Of a stretch of 64,000 nt of DNA, positions 1 through 8,246 are shown one piece after another. The stretch lies in contig NZ_JALKFZ020000032.1 in NCBI RefSeq assembly GCF_023243075.1, positions 34,856-98,855 of the forward strand. Reading direction: 5' to 3'. The position numbers and the translations under genes were made by a program. Position 1 is the stretch's first letter, and each line of letters opens with the position of its first letter. Source of the DNA: Frankia sp. AiPa1 (lineage in GTDB: Bacteria > Actinomycetota > Actinomycetes > Frankiales > Frankiaceae). The notes beneath the pieces are model-generated. The model searched no databases and was not told where the DNA came from. It worked only from the letters and a program-made list of their open reading frames with translations.

Positions 1-371
1 GGCGGAACGGCGGCGATCAGCAGCATGCTGGTGGCCAGGCCCTGGAGAGTGTGGCCGACGATGTACATCGCCGCGTCCTGGGCCGCCGCCGTCAGCACCG
101 AACCGACGACGAGTACGACCGCGTAGACGAGCAGCATCCGCCGCTGCGGCAGATGCAGGCTGAGCTGGACGGCCAGCACCGTCCCCAGGGCGTAGGCCGC
201 GTTGCCCAGTCCCGAGCTGAGGCTCATCGTCTGCGGGCTCATGTGCAGCTGTCTGGTGATGATCGGTGCCAACGGATCAAGCGCGGCCGATAGGGCCAGA
301 TAGGGAATCAGCGCCAGCATCACCATGGACGCGGTCGCCGCGTACCTGCCTGCGAGTGGACCTCGACGCAT
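1..371 (-). CDS. MFS transporter, N-terminal part (cut by window edge)
   Basis: Reads leftward from an ATG at 371 and runs off the window after about 123 codons without a stop. The translation begins MRRGPLAGRYAATASMVMLA and shows four hydrophobic stretches separated by short loops, including the phrase DPLAPIITRQLHMSPQTMS typical of the first external loop of major facilitator drug permeases (DHA2-like). Upstream of the ATG is AGAAGG with about 7 nt spacing. Substrate cannot be told from this part; family assignment rests on the membrane pattern and loop sequence. Confidence 0.75.
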   Translation of the reverse strand, partial: MRRGPLAGRYAATASMVMLALIPYLALSAALDPLAPIITRQLHMSPQTMSLSSGLGNAAYALGTVLAVQLSLHLPQRRMLLVYAVVLVVGSVLTAAAQDAAMYIVGHTLQGLATSMLLIAAVP

Positions 372-901
372 CAATACCTTCTGATTTGGGCGAGTTTTGG
401 GCATGCGGGAATTGCCGGGCGCTCGGCCGGTTGTGCTCGGGGTCGACCGGGCCGGCGAGACCGCCGCACGGGTCCGCGGGCTCGGTGACGGCGGCGCGGC
501 CGGACCGGGCCCGGAATCAGCGGAGCCTCCTCCGCTTACCCTGGCCTGCCTGTTAGGGGACGAAAAGACCGACAGGCGGACTGTGAGATTACTTACCACC
601 AACTAAATATTGCGGTCGAAGGGAATACCCAGCGAGCGCAGGGTGGAGCAACAGTCGCCCAGGCTCGGCGTCGAGGGCCCGTGCCGATCGCGGCCCGCCG
701 CCCCCCGCTGGCAGTGCCGCGGCCGACCGCATCCTGACCGACCCCGCGACGACCCGACCCCGCGACGACCCGACCCCGCGACGGCGCCGGGTGCCGGATC
801 GCGGAGATGGGCGCAATGGCAGGAGCCCGGACACCGCACCGGTGTCCCGCGGCGGCAGACCCGCAGGAGTCAAGGCCGCCGCCGCAGGCACATCCGCTTT
901 C
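372..901. other. 530-bp intergenic region with a 16-bp tandem repeat
   Basis: No convincing gene. It lies upstream of the MFS gene and downstream of the substrate-binding protein gene. A locally AT-richer stretch lies at about 575-625. At 739-782 a 16-bp unit CGACCCCGCGACGACC occurs 2.75 times in tandem (739-754, 755-770, 771-782). Reading frames across it are compositional shadows with no recognisable protein. Confidence 0.5.
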
Positions 902-2089
902 TCAGCCGAGGGATACCGATTTGTCGAGGAACTGGTTGGTCACCACGTCGGTGGCGGTCAGTCCGTCTTTCGGCCTGATGCCCTTGGCGGCGTAAAGGGG
1001 GTTGAGACTGTCAATCAGCTTCTGGACACGCGTGTTGTCGAAACTCCCGAGAACCCCGTCGGCGCCGTTTGCGATCAACTTGAGGTCGCGCTGCTTCTGG
1101 TTGGCGTAGGTGAGCAGGCCGGGGGAGAGGCTGAACCCCTGGGTATGCATCTTGCTCACGGCATCGAGCAGTATCTGGTTGGTGGGTCCGGAGGCGGTGA
1201 TGTAGTCACGCTGCGCCTGCTGGAACAGTGGAACGAGCTTGGTCAGGCAGGCACTGTTGGCCGCGAGCTTGTCCGCGCGGACGGCCAGGGCGGACTGGTA
1301 GATGGGATAGGAGGTATCGGTCAGGAGGTATTTGACGGGTTTGCCCCATGCCTTCACGTCGTGCTGGAGGGTGTAGACCTCGTTGGTGACGAAGCCCTGC
1401 TGCACGATCTTGCCGTCGGCGGCGACGAACCGGTCCGGGCTACCCTGGTACGAGGTATCGACCTGCGACTTCTTGAGCAGCCCCTGGCTTTCGAAAAGAT
1501 CGATGTCGGCCGCGCCGGCGTAGGCGAGTACCTTCGCGTCGGATTTTCCGATGTCGCCGATGTTGGCGAAGTTCCAGGCCGGGTTACCCCAGAGGAGGAC
1601 CTCGGGGCTGCGGTCGTACGACGCGAACACCGCCACCGTCGGGATCTTGCCGGAGTTCTGGACCGCCTCGTCCGTGCCGACGTAACCGAACAGAATCTGA
1701 TCGTCCTGGGCCATCAGGGCGGATGGCTGCTGATAGCCTGCGGCCGGGCCTCCGGAGCGGATCTCCAGGCGGACACCAGTGGCGCCGAGTGTGCCGGTCA
1801 CCCGGTTGTGGTTCGCGTCGATCGTGGGATTGGGTCCGAGCAACTGGTAGGTGAACCCCTGGTCCGGCTCCGGCCACCAGCTCGTCTGGACGACGACAGT
1901 ATCCGGGCAGACGCCCTTGAGCGGGGTCGTGTAGTGAGACGCGGCCACCGCGGTGCTCCCGCCTGTGGTGGCTCTCGGCTCGACGGATGACCCGCCATCC
2001 GAGTTGGAGCAGGCAGCCAGCACCACCGCCACCACGGCGGCGCCCATTGATACCACCGCGCGACGTCGGCGCGGTGTTGATGCTCGCAT
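902..2089 (-). CDS. ABC transporter substrate-binding lipoprotein (NMT1/SsuA-like)
   Basis: Extracytoplasmic binding protein of the ABC importer encoded by this operon. I chose the ATG at 2089 because GAGGAG lies 4 nt upstream; the frame also opens at a TTG at 2161 without such a site. The N-terminus is basic (RASTPRRRRAVV), then a hydrophobic segment ending in the lipobox VVLAAC, so it is probably a lipoprotein. The mature part fits the nitrate/sulfonate/pyrimidine-precursor class (type II periplasmic fold): a ligand-swapped phrase TSWWPEPDQGF, then LMAQDDQILFGYVGTDEA and a C-terminal helical lobe. It is last in the operon, 87 bp after the permease stop. The substrate cannot be read from sequence. 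Confidence 0.85.
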   Translation of the reverse strand: MRASTPRRRRAVVSMGAAVVAVVLAACSNSDGGSSVEPRATTGGSTAVAASHYTTPLKGVCPDTVVVQTSWWPEPDQGFTYQLLGPNPTIDANHNRVTGTLGATGVRLEIRSGGPAAGYQQPSALMAQDDQILFGYVGTDEAVQNSGKIPTVAVFASYDRSPEVLLWGNPAWNFANIGDIGKSDAKVLAYAGAADIDLFESQGLLKKSQVDTSYQGSPDRFVAADGKIVQQGFVTNEVYTLQHDVKAWGKPVKYLLTDTSYPIYQSALAVRADKLAANSACLTKLVPLFQQAQRDYITASGPTNQILLDAVSKMHTQGFSLSPGLLTYANQKQRDLKLIANGADGVLGSFDNTRVQKLIDSLNPLYAAKGIRPKDGLTATDVVTNQFLDKSVSLG

Positions 2090-2176
2090 TGCTCTCCTCG
2101 ATGCGTTCAGAAGGGACCGAGCTGAAGGTCGGCGAAGCTGTGTGGGATGAGATGCGGTCAATTTCCGCGACTCGGG

Positions 2177-3055
2177 TTACGACCGCCGTCCCGAATCGTG
2201 CCAGCCCCCGATGGTCAGGCGCGCGAGCAGGTCGAATGCCCAGAACACCGCGAGACCGAACAGGGAGGTCATGATGATCGCGGCAAACAGCGGCGCAGAT
2301 TCCAGCCCACGGGTGTAGCCGTCGATCAGACTGCCGATTCCGGGTTTTCCCTCCCGGAAGAAGAAGTCGCCAACGACCGCGCCGATCACCGACAGGCCGG
2401 CGGAAATTCGCAGTCCGGTGAATATGGCCGGTAGAGCGCTCGGGATCTCCAGGTGGACCAGCCGTGCCCATCGGCCCGCGTGACGCAGCGTGAACAGGTC
2501 ATGATGTGCGGCATCTACTGACCGCAGTCCGAACAGAGTGTTCGTGATGATGGGGAACAAGGCAATGAGGACACAGACGACGGTGCGTGATCGGAATCCG
2601 TAGCCGAGCCAGAACCCGATCAGCGGGACGATCGCCAGGATCGGGATTGTCTGGAGGACCACCGCCCAGGGATAGAACGACCGCTCCACCCACCGCGCCT
2701 GGCTCATCAGAACCGCGACGACCGTGCCGAGGGCGGCGGCCACACCCAGGCCGACCAGTGCGACCTTCGCTGTCTCACCCAGTCCGGTGAGGATCTCATG
2801 GAAGGCCGACCAGTTTCCGAAACCGTCGGTGGCCACCTCGTGCGGCGGTGGGAGAAGAAATCGTCGGCGCGGCGCAAGAGCGAGATAACTCACCGCGTAC
2901 CAGATTCCGAGAACCGTGCCGAGCACGGCCAACGGTGGCAGCACCGCCTGGACGGTCCGGGCCCGGCGGGAAGGAGCGCGTGCGCCGCGCGCGAGCCCCG
3001 ACGGCGGCGCCGAGAACACCGAGGACGCCGGGCGCGGCTGCTCCACCGCGGTCAC
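2177..3055 (-). CDS. ABC transporter permease (SsuC/NrtB type)
   Basis: Inner-membrane permease of the same importer. About 292 aa with six predicted membrane spans; the BPD_transp_1 EAA-loop region reads HLEIPSALPAIFTGLRISAGLSVIG, with the conserved G positions of the NrtB/SsuC/TauC group. The GTG start overlaps the ATPase stop by 4 bp (GTGA at 3052-3055), which implies translational coupling. The N-terminal 30 residues are basic and cytoplasmic. Confidence 0.9.
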   Translation of the reverse strand: MTAVEQPRPASSVFSAPPSGLARGARAPSRRARTVQAVLPPLAVLGTVLGIWYAVSYLALAPRRRFLLPPPHEVATDGFGNWSAFHEILTGLGETAKVALVGLGVAAALGTVVAVLMSQARWVERSFYPWAVVLQTIPILAIVPLIGFWLGYGFRSRTVVCVLIALFPIITNTLFGLRSVDAAHHDLFTLRHAGRWARLVHLEIPSALPAIFTGLRISAGLSVIGAVVGDFFFREGKPGIGSLIDGYTRGLESAPLFAAIIMTSLFGLAVFWAFDLLARLTIGGWHDSGRRS

Positions 3056-3858
3056 GCGAAGGACTCGCGCAGCGCCTCGGACACGGTACGTGCGGTGCGG
3101 CCGAACGCCGCGTCGAACTGAAGCTCCGGCTGCCGCGGGTAGTCGAACGGGACGTCGATCTCGGCCAGCACCCGACCTGGGCGGGCCGACAGGACCAGGA
3201 CTCTGCTGGCGAGCCAGACCGACTCGACGACCGAGTGCGTGACGAACAGCCCGGCGAACCGCTCCTGTCCGTGCAGCCGAACCACCTCCTGCCCCAGCCG
3301 CTGTCGGGTGATCTCGTCGAGCGCGCCGAACGGCTCGTCGAACAGGAACAGCGACGGTCGGACGGTCAATGCCCGCGCCAGCGACACCCGCATCCGCATG
3401 CCACCGGACAACGCTGTGGGCCGGTGACGTTCGAATCCCGTGAGTCCGGCCAGTGAGATGGCCTCCGCGACCAGCCGGCGCCGCTCCGCTCTGGGAACAC
3501 CGTCCAGCTGGGCCAACAGGCCGACGTTACCTGCCACGGTGCGCCACGGCAGCAACGTCGGATCCTGGAAGACGTAGCCGGGGGCCGTGGCGTTCACGGC
3601 GACCGTCCCGGATGAGGGCATGGTCAGAGCCGACGCCATCCGCAGCAACGTGGACTTGCCCGACCCCGACGGTCCGACTATCGCCACGATCTCGCCGTCT
3701 CTTACCTCGAAGGAAACCTCGCGCAAGGCTTCGGTTCCGTCCGGGAAAGTCTTCCCCACGCCGGTGAACGCCAGCGCGACCCCGGCTGGAGCAGTGGCCA
3801 TGGGATCGCGATGGGCGGCTGGCCGCCCGTTGTCGGGCGGCCCGCTGTCATCTGCCAC
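3052..3858 (-). CDS. ABC transporter ATPase (SsuB/NrtD type)
   Basis: Energy-coupling subunit of the importer and first gene of the operon. Walker A GPSGSGKST at about residues 63-71, signature LSGGMRMRVSLARAL around 145, Walker B LFLFDEP around 170 and the H-loop in LFVTHSV are all intact; Q-loop is VFQDPTLLPW. 268 aa is standard for this family. The GTG start is supported by GGAGGG about 8 nt upstream. Gene order ATPase-permease-binding protein on one strand suggests a nitrate, sulfonate, taurine or thiamine-precursor importer. Confidence 0.92.
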   Translation of the reverse strand: MADDSGPPDNGRPAAHRDPMATAPAGVALAFTGVGKTFPDGTEALREVSFEVRDGEIVAIVGPSGSGKSTLLRMASALTMPSSGTVAVNATAPGYVFQDPTLLPWRTVAGNVGLLAQLDGVPRAERRRLVAEAISLAGLTGFERHRPTALSGGMRMRVSLARALTVRPSLFLFDEPFGALDEITRQRLGQEVVRLHGQERFAGLFVTHSVVESVWLASRVLVLSARPGRVLAEIDVPFDYPRQPELQFDAAFGRTARTVSEALRESFA

Positions 3859-4239
3859 GCCGGGTCCCTCCGACTGGGTTGCGTTTCAGGTCGCTCCGAC
3901 CGCGGTCCTGCTCCGCGCGCGAAATCCTGCGACGTGGCTGACCGGACGACGTCTGGCCCGGATCCTAGTCCTTCCCCCACACCGATCCGCACGGAGATCC
4001 GCACGGACACATCTGTCCGCTAGTGCCTGTCCGCTAGTGACATCTGGTCAGGCAGAGGACTTTCCTCTATGCTGACCCGCCTGTGATCTCCGTCGGCCCA
4101 CCAGGATGTGAGACCCATGAGGATGTGCGGCCAGGCAGCTGTCGGCCACGCCTTGGCGGGCAGCGGTACGAAGGCATATCTTGCTCGTGGTCTGGCTCTC
4201 GATTTCTGTACGCTTCCTATCAGCGAAGGAGACGCTCCG
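3859..4239. other. Divergent intergenic region with two tandem 12-bp repeats
   Basis: 381 bp between the leftward ABC operon and the rightward methyltransferase, so it should hold both promoters. It contains GATCCGCACGGA twice in perfect tandem (3984-3995 and 3996-4007) and TGTCCGCTAGTG twice with a 14-bp period (4014-4025 and 4028-4039). The repeats sit where regulatory sites for either direction would be expected, but no known consensus was matched. Confidence 0.5.
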
Positions 4240-5163
4240 GTGACAGAGGACACGTCGTCGACCCCCTCCGGCCCCGACTCGGGCGCTTCTTTGGATGGTG
4301 TCGCGGCGGACCTGGCGAAAAATGGGAGTTCTCCGTCCACCTCCATTGCCGAAAGCCAGACCCAGCGGAGGGGCGATCTCGGCCTTGACGTTACGGTCGC
4401 GCACAACGCCCGGGTGTGGAACTACTGGCTGGGTGGCCGGGACAATTTCGCAGCGGACCGCGAGGTCGGCGAGCAGGTCCGGCAGATTTTCCCGGGTATC
4501 GTGGACGTGGCCCGAGCGGATCGGGCTTTTCTGGGCCGCGCCGTGCGTTACCTGGCCGACGAGGCGGGAATTCGGCAGTTTCTCGATATCGGCACCGGAT
4601 TGCCCACCGCGGACAACACGCACGAGGTCGCCCAGCAGGTCGCCGCCGATAGCCGGATCGTCTATGTCGACAATGATCCGCTTGTCCTGGTACACGCCCG
4701 TGCCCTCCTCGTGGGAACCCCGGAGGGAGCCACGAGCTACATCGATGCGGATATTCATGACCCCGGGTCGATCCTGCAGGCCGCAGCCGAGACACTTGAT
4801 TTCACGAAACCAACCGCAGTACTATTTCTTGGCAGCCTGAACTTCGTTCTGGACACCGACACCGCAGCCTCGGTGGTCGGTCACGTGATGGGTCGCGTGC
4901 CCTCTTCCAGCTACCTGGTGATCGCCCACCCCACATTCGAACTTGGTGGTGAGGCCAACGCCGAGTCGATGCGCCATTGGAACGAGCATGCCACGCCACC
5001 GATCACCCCTCGTGGCCGCGGCGAGATCGCCCGTTTCTTTCGCGGTCTGGAGCTTCTGGAACCCGGCATCGTGTCCTGTTCCCGGTGGCGGCCCGAACCT
5101 ACGCGGTCCGGCGGCCTTCCCCCTGAGGTGCCCCAGTTCGGCGCCGTCGCCCGCAAGCCCTGA
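4240..5163 (+). CDS. SAM-dependent methyltransferase, DUF574 family
   Basis: Putative S-adenosylmethionine-dependent methyltransferase of the DUF574 group abundant in Streptomyces and Frankia. The start is taken as GTG at 4240, with AGGAG 8 nt upstream (4227-4231); the frame remains open to 4108 but no family sequence lies there. Diagnostic stretches are ARVWNYWLGGRDNFAADRE (the family N-terminal signature), FLDIGTGLPTADNTHEVAQ (SAM-binding motif I) and VYVDNDPLVLVHARALL (motif II). 307 aa including a low-complexity first 45 residues. Members usually sit beside XRE/DUF5753 regulators, as here. Methyl acceptor unknown. Confidence 0.9.
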   Translation: MTEDTSSTPSGPDSGASLDGVAADLAKNGSSPSTSIAESQTQRRGDLGLDVTVAHNARVWNYWLGGRDNFAADREVGEQVRQIFPGIVDVARADRAFLGRAVRYLADEAGIRQFLDIGTGLPTADNTHEVAQQVAADSRIVYVDNDPLVLVHARALLVGTPEGATSYIDADIHDPGSILQAAAETLDFTKPTAVLFLGSLNFVLDTDTAASVVGHVMGRVPSSSYLVIAHPTFELGGEANAESMRHWNEHATPPITPRGRGEIARFFRGLELLEPGIVSCSRWRPEPTRSGGLPPEVPQFGAVARKP

Positions 5164-5481
5164 TGCCTGGATTTCTGGCCGGGGCGGCAGCGGGTGGCAT
5201 CCGGGTCCACCGCGGGCGGAGAGGCTCGCCGTCGAGGTGACGACGTGGTCCTGGCAACATCGTACCGTTGTTGATCGCACTGTTGCTGGCCGGGCGCACC
5301 GTGACAGGCTCCGCACCCACCGACCTCAGAGGCGGCCGTCCCGGTCGCAGTGGGATGATGCCCGTCGTTGCGGTCATCGACGCACGTCCGGGGTAAGTTG
5401 GTATCCGACCCCGGACGTGTCGCGGCCGGACCAGCACACAGTGGATCTGTCCGGGCTAAGTGCGGCTGTGGGGAAGCAGGC
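5164..5481. other. Intergenic region between methyltransferase and XRE regulator
   Basis: 318 bp without a gene. The only structured element seen is the perfect 12-bp inverted repeat at 5383-5419, entered separately. Confidence 0.5.
5383..5419. promoter_or_regulatory. Perfect 12-bp inverted repeat upstream of the XRE regulator
   Basis: CACGTCCGGGGT at 5383-5394 and its exact complement ACCCCGGACGTG at 5408-5419, separated by 13 nt. It lies 62 bp before the regulator start and 220 bp after the methyltransferase stop, so an operator or attenuator for the regulator is more likely than a terminator for the methyltransferase. It lacks a following T-run. Confidence 0.5.
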
Positions 5482-6360
5482 GTGACCGATCTTCCAGGGA
5501 ACAGTTCGACGGCACGCCGGCTCTTTCTTGGTGCCCAGCTGCGCAGGCTGCGAGAGAACCGTGGGATCAGCCGGGAGGAAGCTGGTTACCACATTCGGGC
5601 CTCGGAATCGAAAATCAGCCGGTTGGAGCTCGGCCGGGTCAGATTCAAGGAACGGGACGTCGCGGATCTGCTGACCTATTACAGCGTCACCGACGGCGCC
5701 GAGCGTGATCTACTGCTGAAACTGGTGCCGGAGGCGAATGCGCCAGGATGGTGGCAGCCCTACAACGACGTGCTGCCGACCTGGTTCACGCCGTATATCG
5801 GCCTGGAGGAATCGGCCACCCTCATCCGCAGCTTCGAGGTCCAGTTCGTGCCCGGGCTGCTGCAGACCCCCGACTACGCCCGAGCGGTCATCAAGGTCGG
5901 TGACCCCACGGCGAAGCCCGACGTCGTGGAGCGGCGGGTCGCGGTCCGGGCGAACCGGCAGCGGTTGCTGTCGAGGCCGAATCCACCCCAGTTGTGGGTC
6001 GTGCTCGACGAGGCGACCTTGTGGCGGCCGATCGGCGGGTCGGCGGTGATGCGTGCCCAGCTGGCGCATCTGGCCGCCATGTCCAACCAGCCACACATCA
6101 AAATTCAGATTCTGCCGTTCGCGTTCGGCGCCCATATGGCCGAGTGTGGAGCATTCACAATCCTTCGCTTTCCGGGGCCGGAGTCGGCTGCGGTGAACCA
6201 GACCGACGTGGTGTATCTTGAGCAGCTCACCGGAGCCCTTTTTCTTGACAAGGCCCACGAGGTCGACCGATACCGGGAGGTCATCTCCCAGTTGGCGATC
6301 GCCAGTGCTTCTCCGAGCGCTGCCCCGGCCATCCTCGCCGAGGTCGCCCGCGAGATATAG
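5482..6360 (+). CDS. XRE-family regulator with DUF5753 domain
   Basis: Cytoplasmic DNA-binding protein. Residues about 14-70 form a lambda-repressor-like helix-turn-helix (LGAQLRRLRENRGISREEAG, then ASESKISRLELGR); residues about 100-285 are the DUF5753 domain, recognisable by FVPGLLQTPDYARAVI, VAVRANRQRLL and IQILPFAFGAHMAECGAFTILRF. Length 292 aa matches the family. The GTG at 5482 places the HTH at the normal distance from the N-terminus; only a weak purine-rich stretch precedes it. Partner of the upstream DUF574 methyltransferase by the usual gene pairing; what the pair controls is unknown. Confidence 0.9.
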   Translation: MTDLPGNSSTARRLFLGAQLRRLRENRGISREEAGYHIRASESKISRLELGRVRFKERDVADLLTYYSVTDGAERDLLLKLVPEANAPGWWQPYNDVLPTWFTPYIGLEESATLIRSFEVQFVPGLLQTPDYARAVIKVGDPTAKPDVVERRVAVRANRQRLLSRPNPPQLWVVLDEATLWRPIGGSAVMRAQLAHLAAMSNQPHIKIQILPFAFGAHMAECGAFTILRFPGPESAAVNQTDVVYLEQLTGALFLDKAHEVDRYREVISQLAIASASPSAAPAILAEVAREI

Positions 6361-6383
6361 CGGCCGACGAGCCCCGCGCGACC

Positions 6384-6407
6384 GGTGCTCCCAGGCCTGG
6401 GAGCACC
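6384..6407. terminator. 24-bp perfect palindrome between convergent genes
   Basis: GGTGCTCCCAGG at 6384-6395 is followed directly by its exact complement CCTGGGAGCACC (6396-6407). It sits 24 bp after the XRE stop and 41 bp before the EthD stop, between convergent genes, the usual place of a bidirectional hairpin terminator in actinobacteria, which often lack the T-run. Confidence 0.65.
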
Positions 6408-6447
6408 CCGAACCCCTCACCCTCCGAGCAGTAGGAGCAGCCGTGGA

Positions 6448-7167
6448 TCACAGGGCTTCCTCGCGGACCACGACGAACTGTGAGTCCCGGAACAGGTCGC
6501 TCTGGTTCGCGCCGAGGTTGTCCGCGAACCAGGAGATCCGCCTGCGCAGCGCGTCGAGGTCGTCGAAGTAGACCTCGTTCACGGCGTCGTAGGGCCAGTC
6601 GGCGTTGGTGTCGGTTCCCGAGGTGGCAGCGGGCAGCGGGTGGTTCTGGACATACGCCTGGCCGCGTGCCTCGGCCGGGATCGGCACCGCGCCGACCGTG
6701 CCGGCATGGTTCTGCCAGCGGTCGAAGAACTCCGTCTGGGTGAGGCCCGCCGCGCGGCGGGCGAACGCCATGTGCGTGAAGCTCGTGCGGCCATCCTGGC
6801 GTCGTTCGTCGAGCCATTCCTGACCGCGCAGGACGTGCTCACGAGCGACCACAACACGGATCGACGCCGGATCGACAGCTCCAGCCCGAGCGTCGTTTCC
6901 CGCCAGCGGGTCGTTCGTGGCCCTGCCCGCGGCCGAGACCAGCCAGGCTTCGTATCGACTCAGGTGGTTCTCGTCGGTGAACCACTGCAGGCCGATGCCG
7001 TTGTGGGGCGGCTCAGGCGTCTCCCCTTCCAGGACGGTGCCGGCAACCAGACGGACGGGCCGGACGTCCGGCGGTGCGGCCAGTGCCGCGGCCACGGCGG
7101 CGCGCCACGCGTCGGCGAACTCGTCGCGCGGGCCGGCTCGGCTGGCACACAGTATCCGTTTGATCAT
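6448..7167 (-). CDS. EthD domain-containing protein
   Basis: 239 aa. The C-terminal half carries the EthD (dimeric alpha-beta barrel) signature: FTHMAFARRAAGLTQTEFFD followed by RWQNHAG, where the WxxHA motif aligns with the family. The N-terminal half also looks like a degenerate barrel repeat (MIKRILCASRAG ... GIGLQWFTDENHLSRYEAWL), so this is probably a two-barrel form. EthD proteins accompany P450 or polyketide oxidations, but no partner is adjacent. Start ATG at 7167 has GAAGGG about 7 nt upstream. Precise activity unknown. Confidence 0.8.
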   Translation of the reverse strand: MIKRILCASRAGPRDEFADAWRAAVAAALAAPPDVRPVRLVAGTVLEGETPEPPHNGIGLQWFTDENHLSRYEAWLVSAAGRATNDPLAGNDARAGAVDPASIRVVVAREHVLRGQEWLDERRQDGRTSFTHMAFARRAAGLTQTEFFDRWQNHAGTVGAVPIPAEARGQAYVQNHPLPAATSGTDTNADWPYDAVNEVYFDDLDALRRRISWFADNLGANQSDLFRDSQFVVVREEAL

Positions 7168-7401
7168 GTCCGGCCCTTCACGTCGTCAACGTGCCGAGGG
7201 GAGCGTCGCCGAGTGATGGGGCGCGCGTCGCATCCGCGTGCTGAACGTTTCGGCCACGTCGATCAGCGTATTTGCCACCCTCGATGATTGCAGGCGGTTA
7301 GTCGTGATCGATGCGATCGCGATTCCTGATGGCCCGGTGAAGCTGCGTGATCTCGGGTCGCCCCGCGCCTCAGGAACGCGTCCGCGTCAGTACGACCTGT
7401 G

Positions 7402-7439
7402 CCGGGATGGTGTCGGGCACCCGGGATGGTGTCGGGCAC
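7402..7439. repeat. Perfect 19-bp tandem duplication
   Basis: CCGGGATGGTGTCGGGCAC at 7402-7420 is repeated exactly at 7421-7439, ending 11 bp before the phosphatase start codon. This is a recent-looking slippage duplication in the 5' leader and could alter spacing of promoter or ribosome-binding elements. Confidence 0.8.
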
Positions 7440-7450
7440 ATAGTGTTCCG

Positions 7451-8134
7451 ATGCGCCTGATGCTGCTTCGACATGGTCAAACCCCCAGTAACCTCGCCGG
7501 TGCCCTCGACACCGCGCGGCCGGGAGCCGAGCTGACCGCCCTTGGCCACGCGCAGGCACGGGCAGTTCCCGACGCACTGCGCGGCGAGCCGATCTCAGCG
7601 ATCTACGCCTCGGCCCTGGTCCGCACGCAGCTCACCGCGGCGCCCCTGGCCGGAGCACGTGGGCTGAGAGTCGCCGTGACGGAGGGCGTTGAAGAGATTG
7701 CCGCAGGCGATCTCGAGATGCGCAGCGACAGGGCAGCCGTCATGACGTATCTCGACGTCACCCACAGCTGGATTCATGGTGATCTGAAGCGCGTGATGCC
7801 GGGTGGGCACGACGGCCGCGCATTCGTCGCAGGATACGACGCCGCGATCGCGAACATCGCGGCCACGCACGACGAGCAGGACACTGTCCTGGTCGTCAGT
7901 CACGGTGCCGCGATCCGGGCCTGGGTCGCTATCCGGGCTCGCGGCATCGGGTCCGCCGAGGACCGGTGGCTCGAGAACACGGGAATGGTCACGCTCGACG
8001 GCGACCCCGTGGCTGGCTGGGACCTCGCCGCGTGGCGCGCCGAACCGCTGGGCGGCTCCGCCCCTCCTGCCGCGACCGCGCACGATGTCACCGGCGCCCC
8101 GGTCCGCGAGGCCGAGAACCGAGCGGCCGGGTAG
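7451..8134 (+). CDS. Histidine phosphatase (phosphoglycerate-mutase superfamily)
   Basis: 227 aa cytoplasmic enzyme. The RHG motif with the phospho-accepting histidine is at residues 7-9 (MLLRHGQTPSN), the second histidine in VVSHGAAIRAWV near residue 152, and the conserved arginine region is YASALVRTQLTAAPLA. Start taken at ATG 7451, since the family always begins with the beta strand leading to RHG; the frame extends upstream without homologous sequence. Substrate not predictable; many relatives are broad phosphatases. Confidence 0.9.
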   Translation: MRLMLLRHGQTPSNLAGALDTARPGAELTALGHAQARAVPDALRGEPISAIYASALVRTQLTAAPLAGARGLRVAVTEGVEEIAAGDLEMRSDRAAVMTYLDVTHSWIHGDLKRVMPGGHDGRAFVAGYDAAIANIAATHDEQDTVLVVSHGAAIRAWVAIRARGIGSAEDRWLENTGMVTLDGDPVAGWDLAAWRAEPLGGSAPPAATAHDVTGAPVREAENRAAG

Positions 8135-8208
8135 CCGGAGAGCCGGAGAGCCGGTGTCGTGGGCGGAGGGCCGTGCCGATCGCGGTGCGGCCCCCCGCAC
8201 GATGATCA

Positions 8209-8246
8209 TTCGTCCGGTGACGAACGGTTACTCGTCCGGTGACGAG
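8209..8246. terminator. Twin hairpins between convergent genes
   Basis: Two similar palindromes in a 22-bp direct repeat: TTCGTCCGGTGACGAA at 8209-8224 and CTCGTCCGGTGACGAG at 8231-8246, each a 6-bp stem with a CGGT loop. The second overlaps the last codons of the leftward oxidoreductase gene. Position between converging genes suggests transcription termination. Confidence 0.5.

Noticed and set aside
583..596. GTGAGATTACTTAC resembles the HxlR half-sites at 51484-51501
   Set aside because: Symmetry is poor (9 of 14) and it lies more than 200 bp from the nearest start codon, so chance similarity in an AT-richer stretch is likely.
791..1990. Long open frame on the plus strand opposite the substrate-binding protein
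   Set aside because: It mirrors the GC bias of the real gene and shows no recognisable protein sequence; the same applies to the long open frames opposite prpD, jetC, jetA and the MFS gene.
902..2161. Longer start (TTG at 2161) for the substrate-binding protein
   Set aside because: ATG 2089 has a strong ribosome site and gives a normal lipoprotein signal peptide.
6384..6407. 24-bp palindrome considered as an operator
   Set aside because: It lies between the 3' ends of two convergent genes, where a terminator is more plausible.
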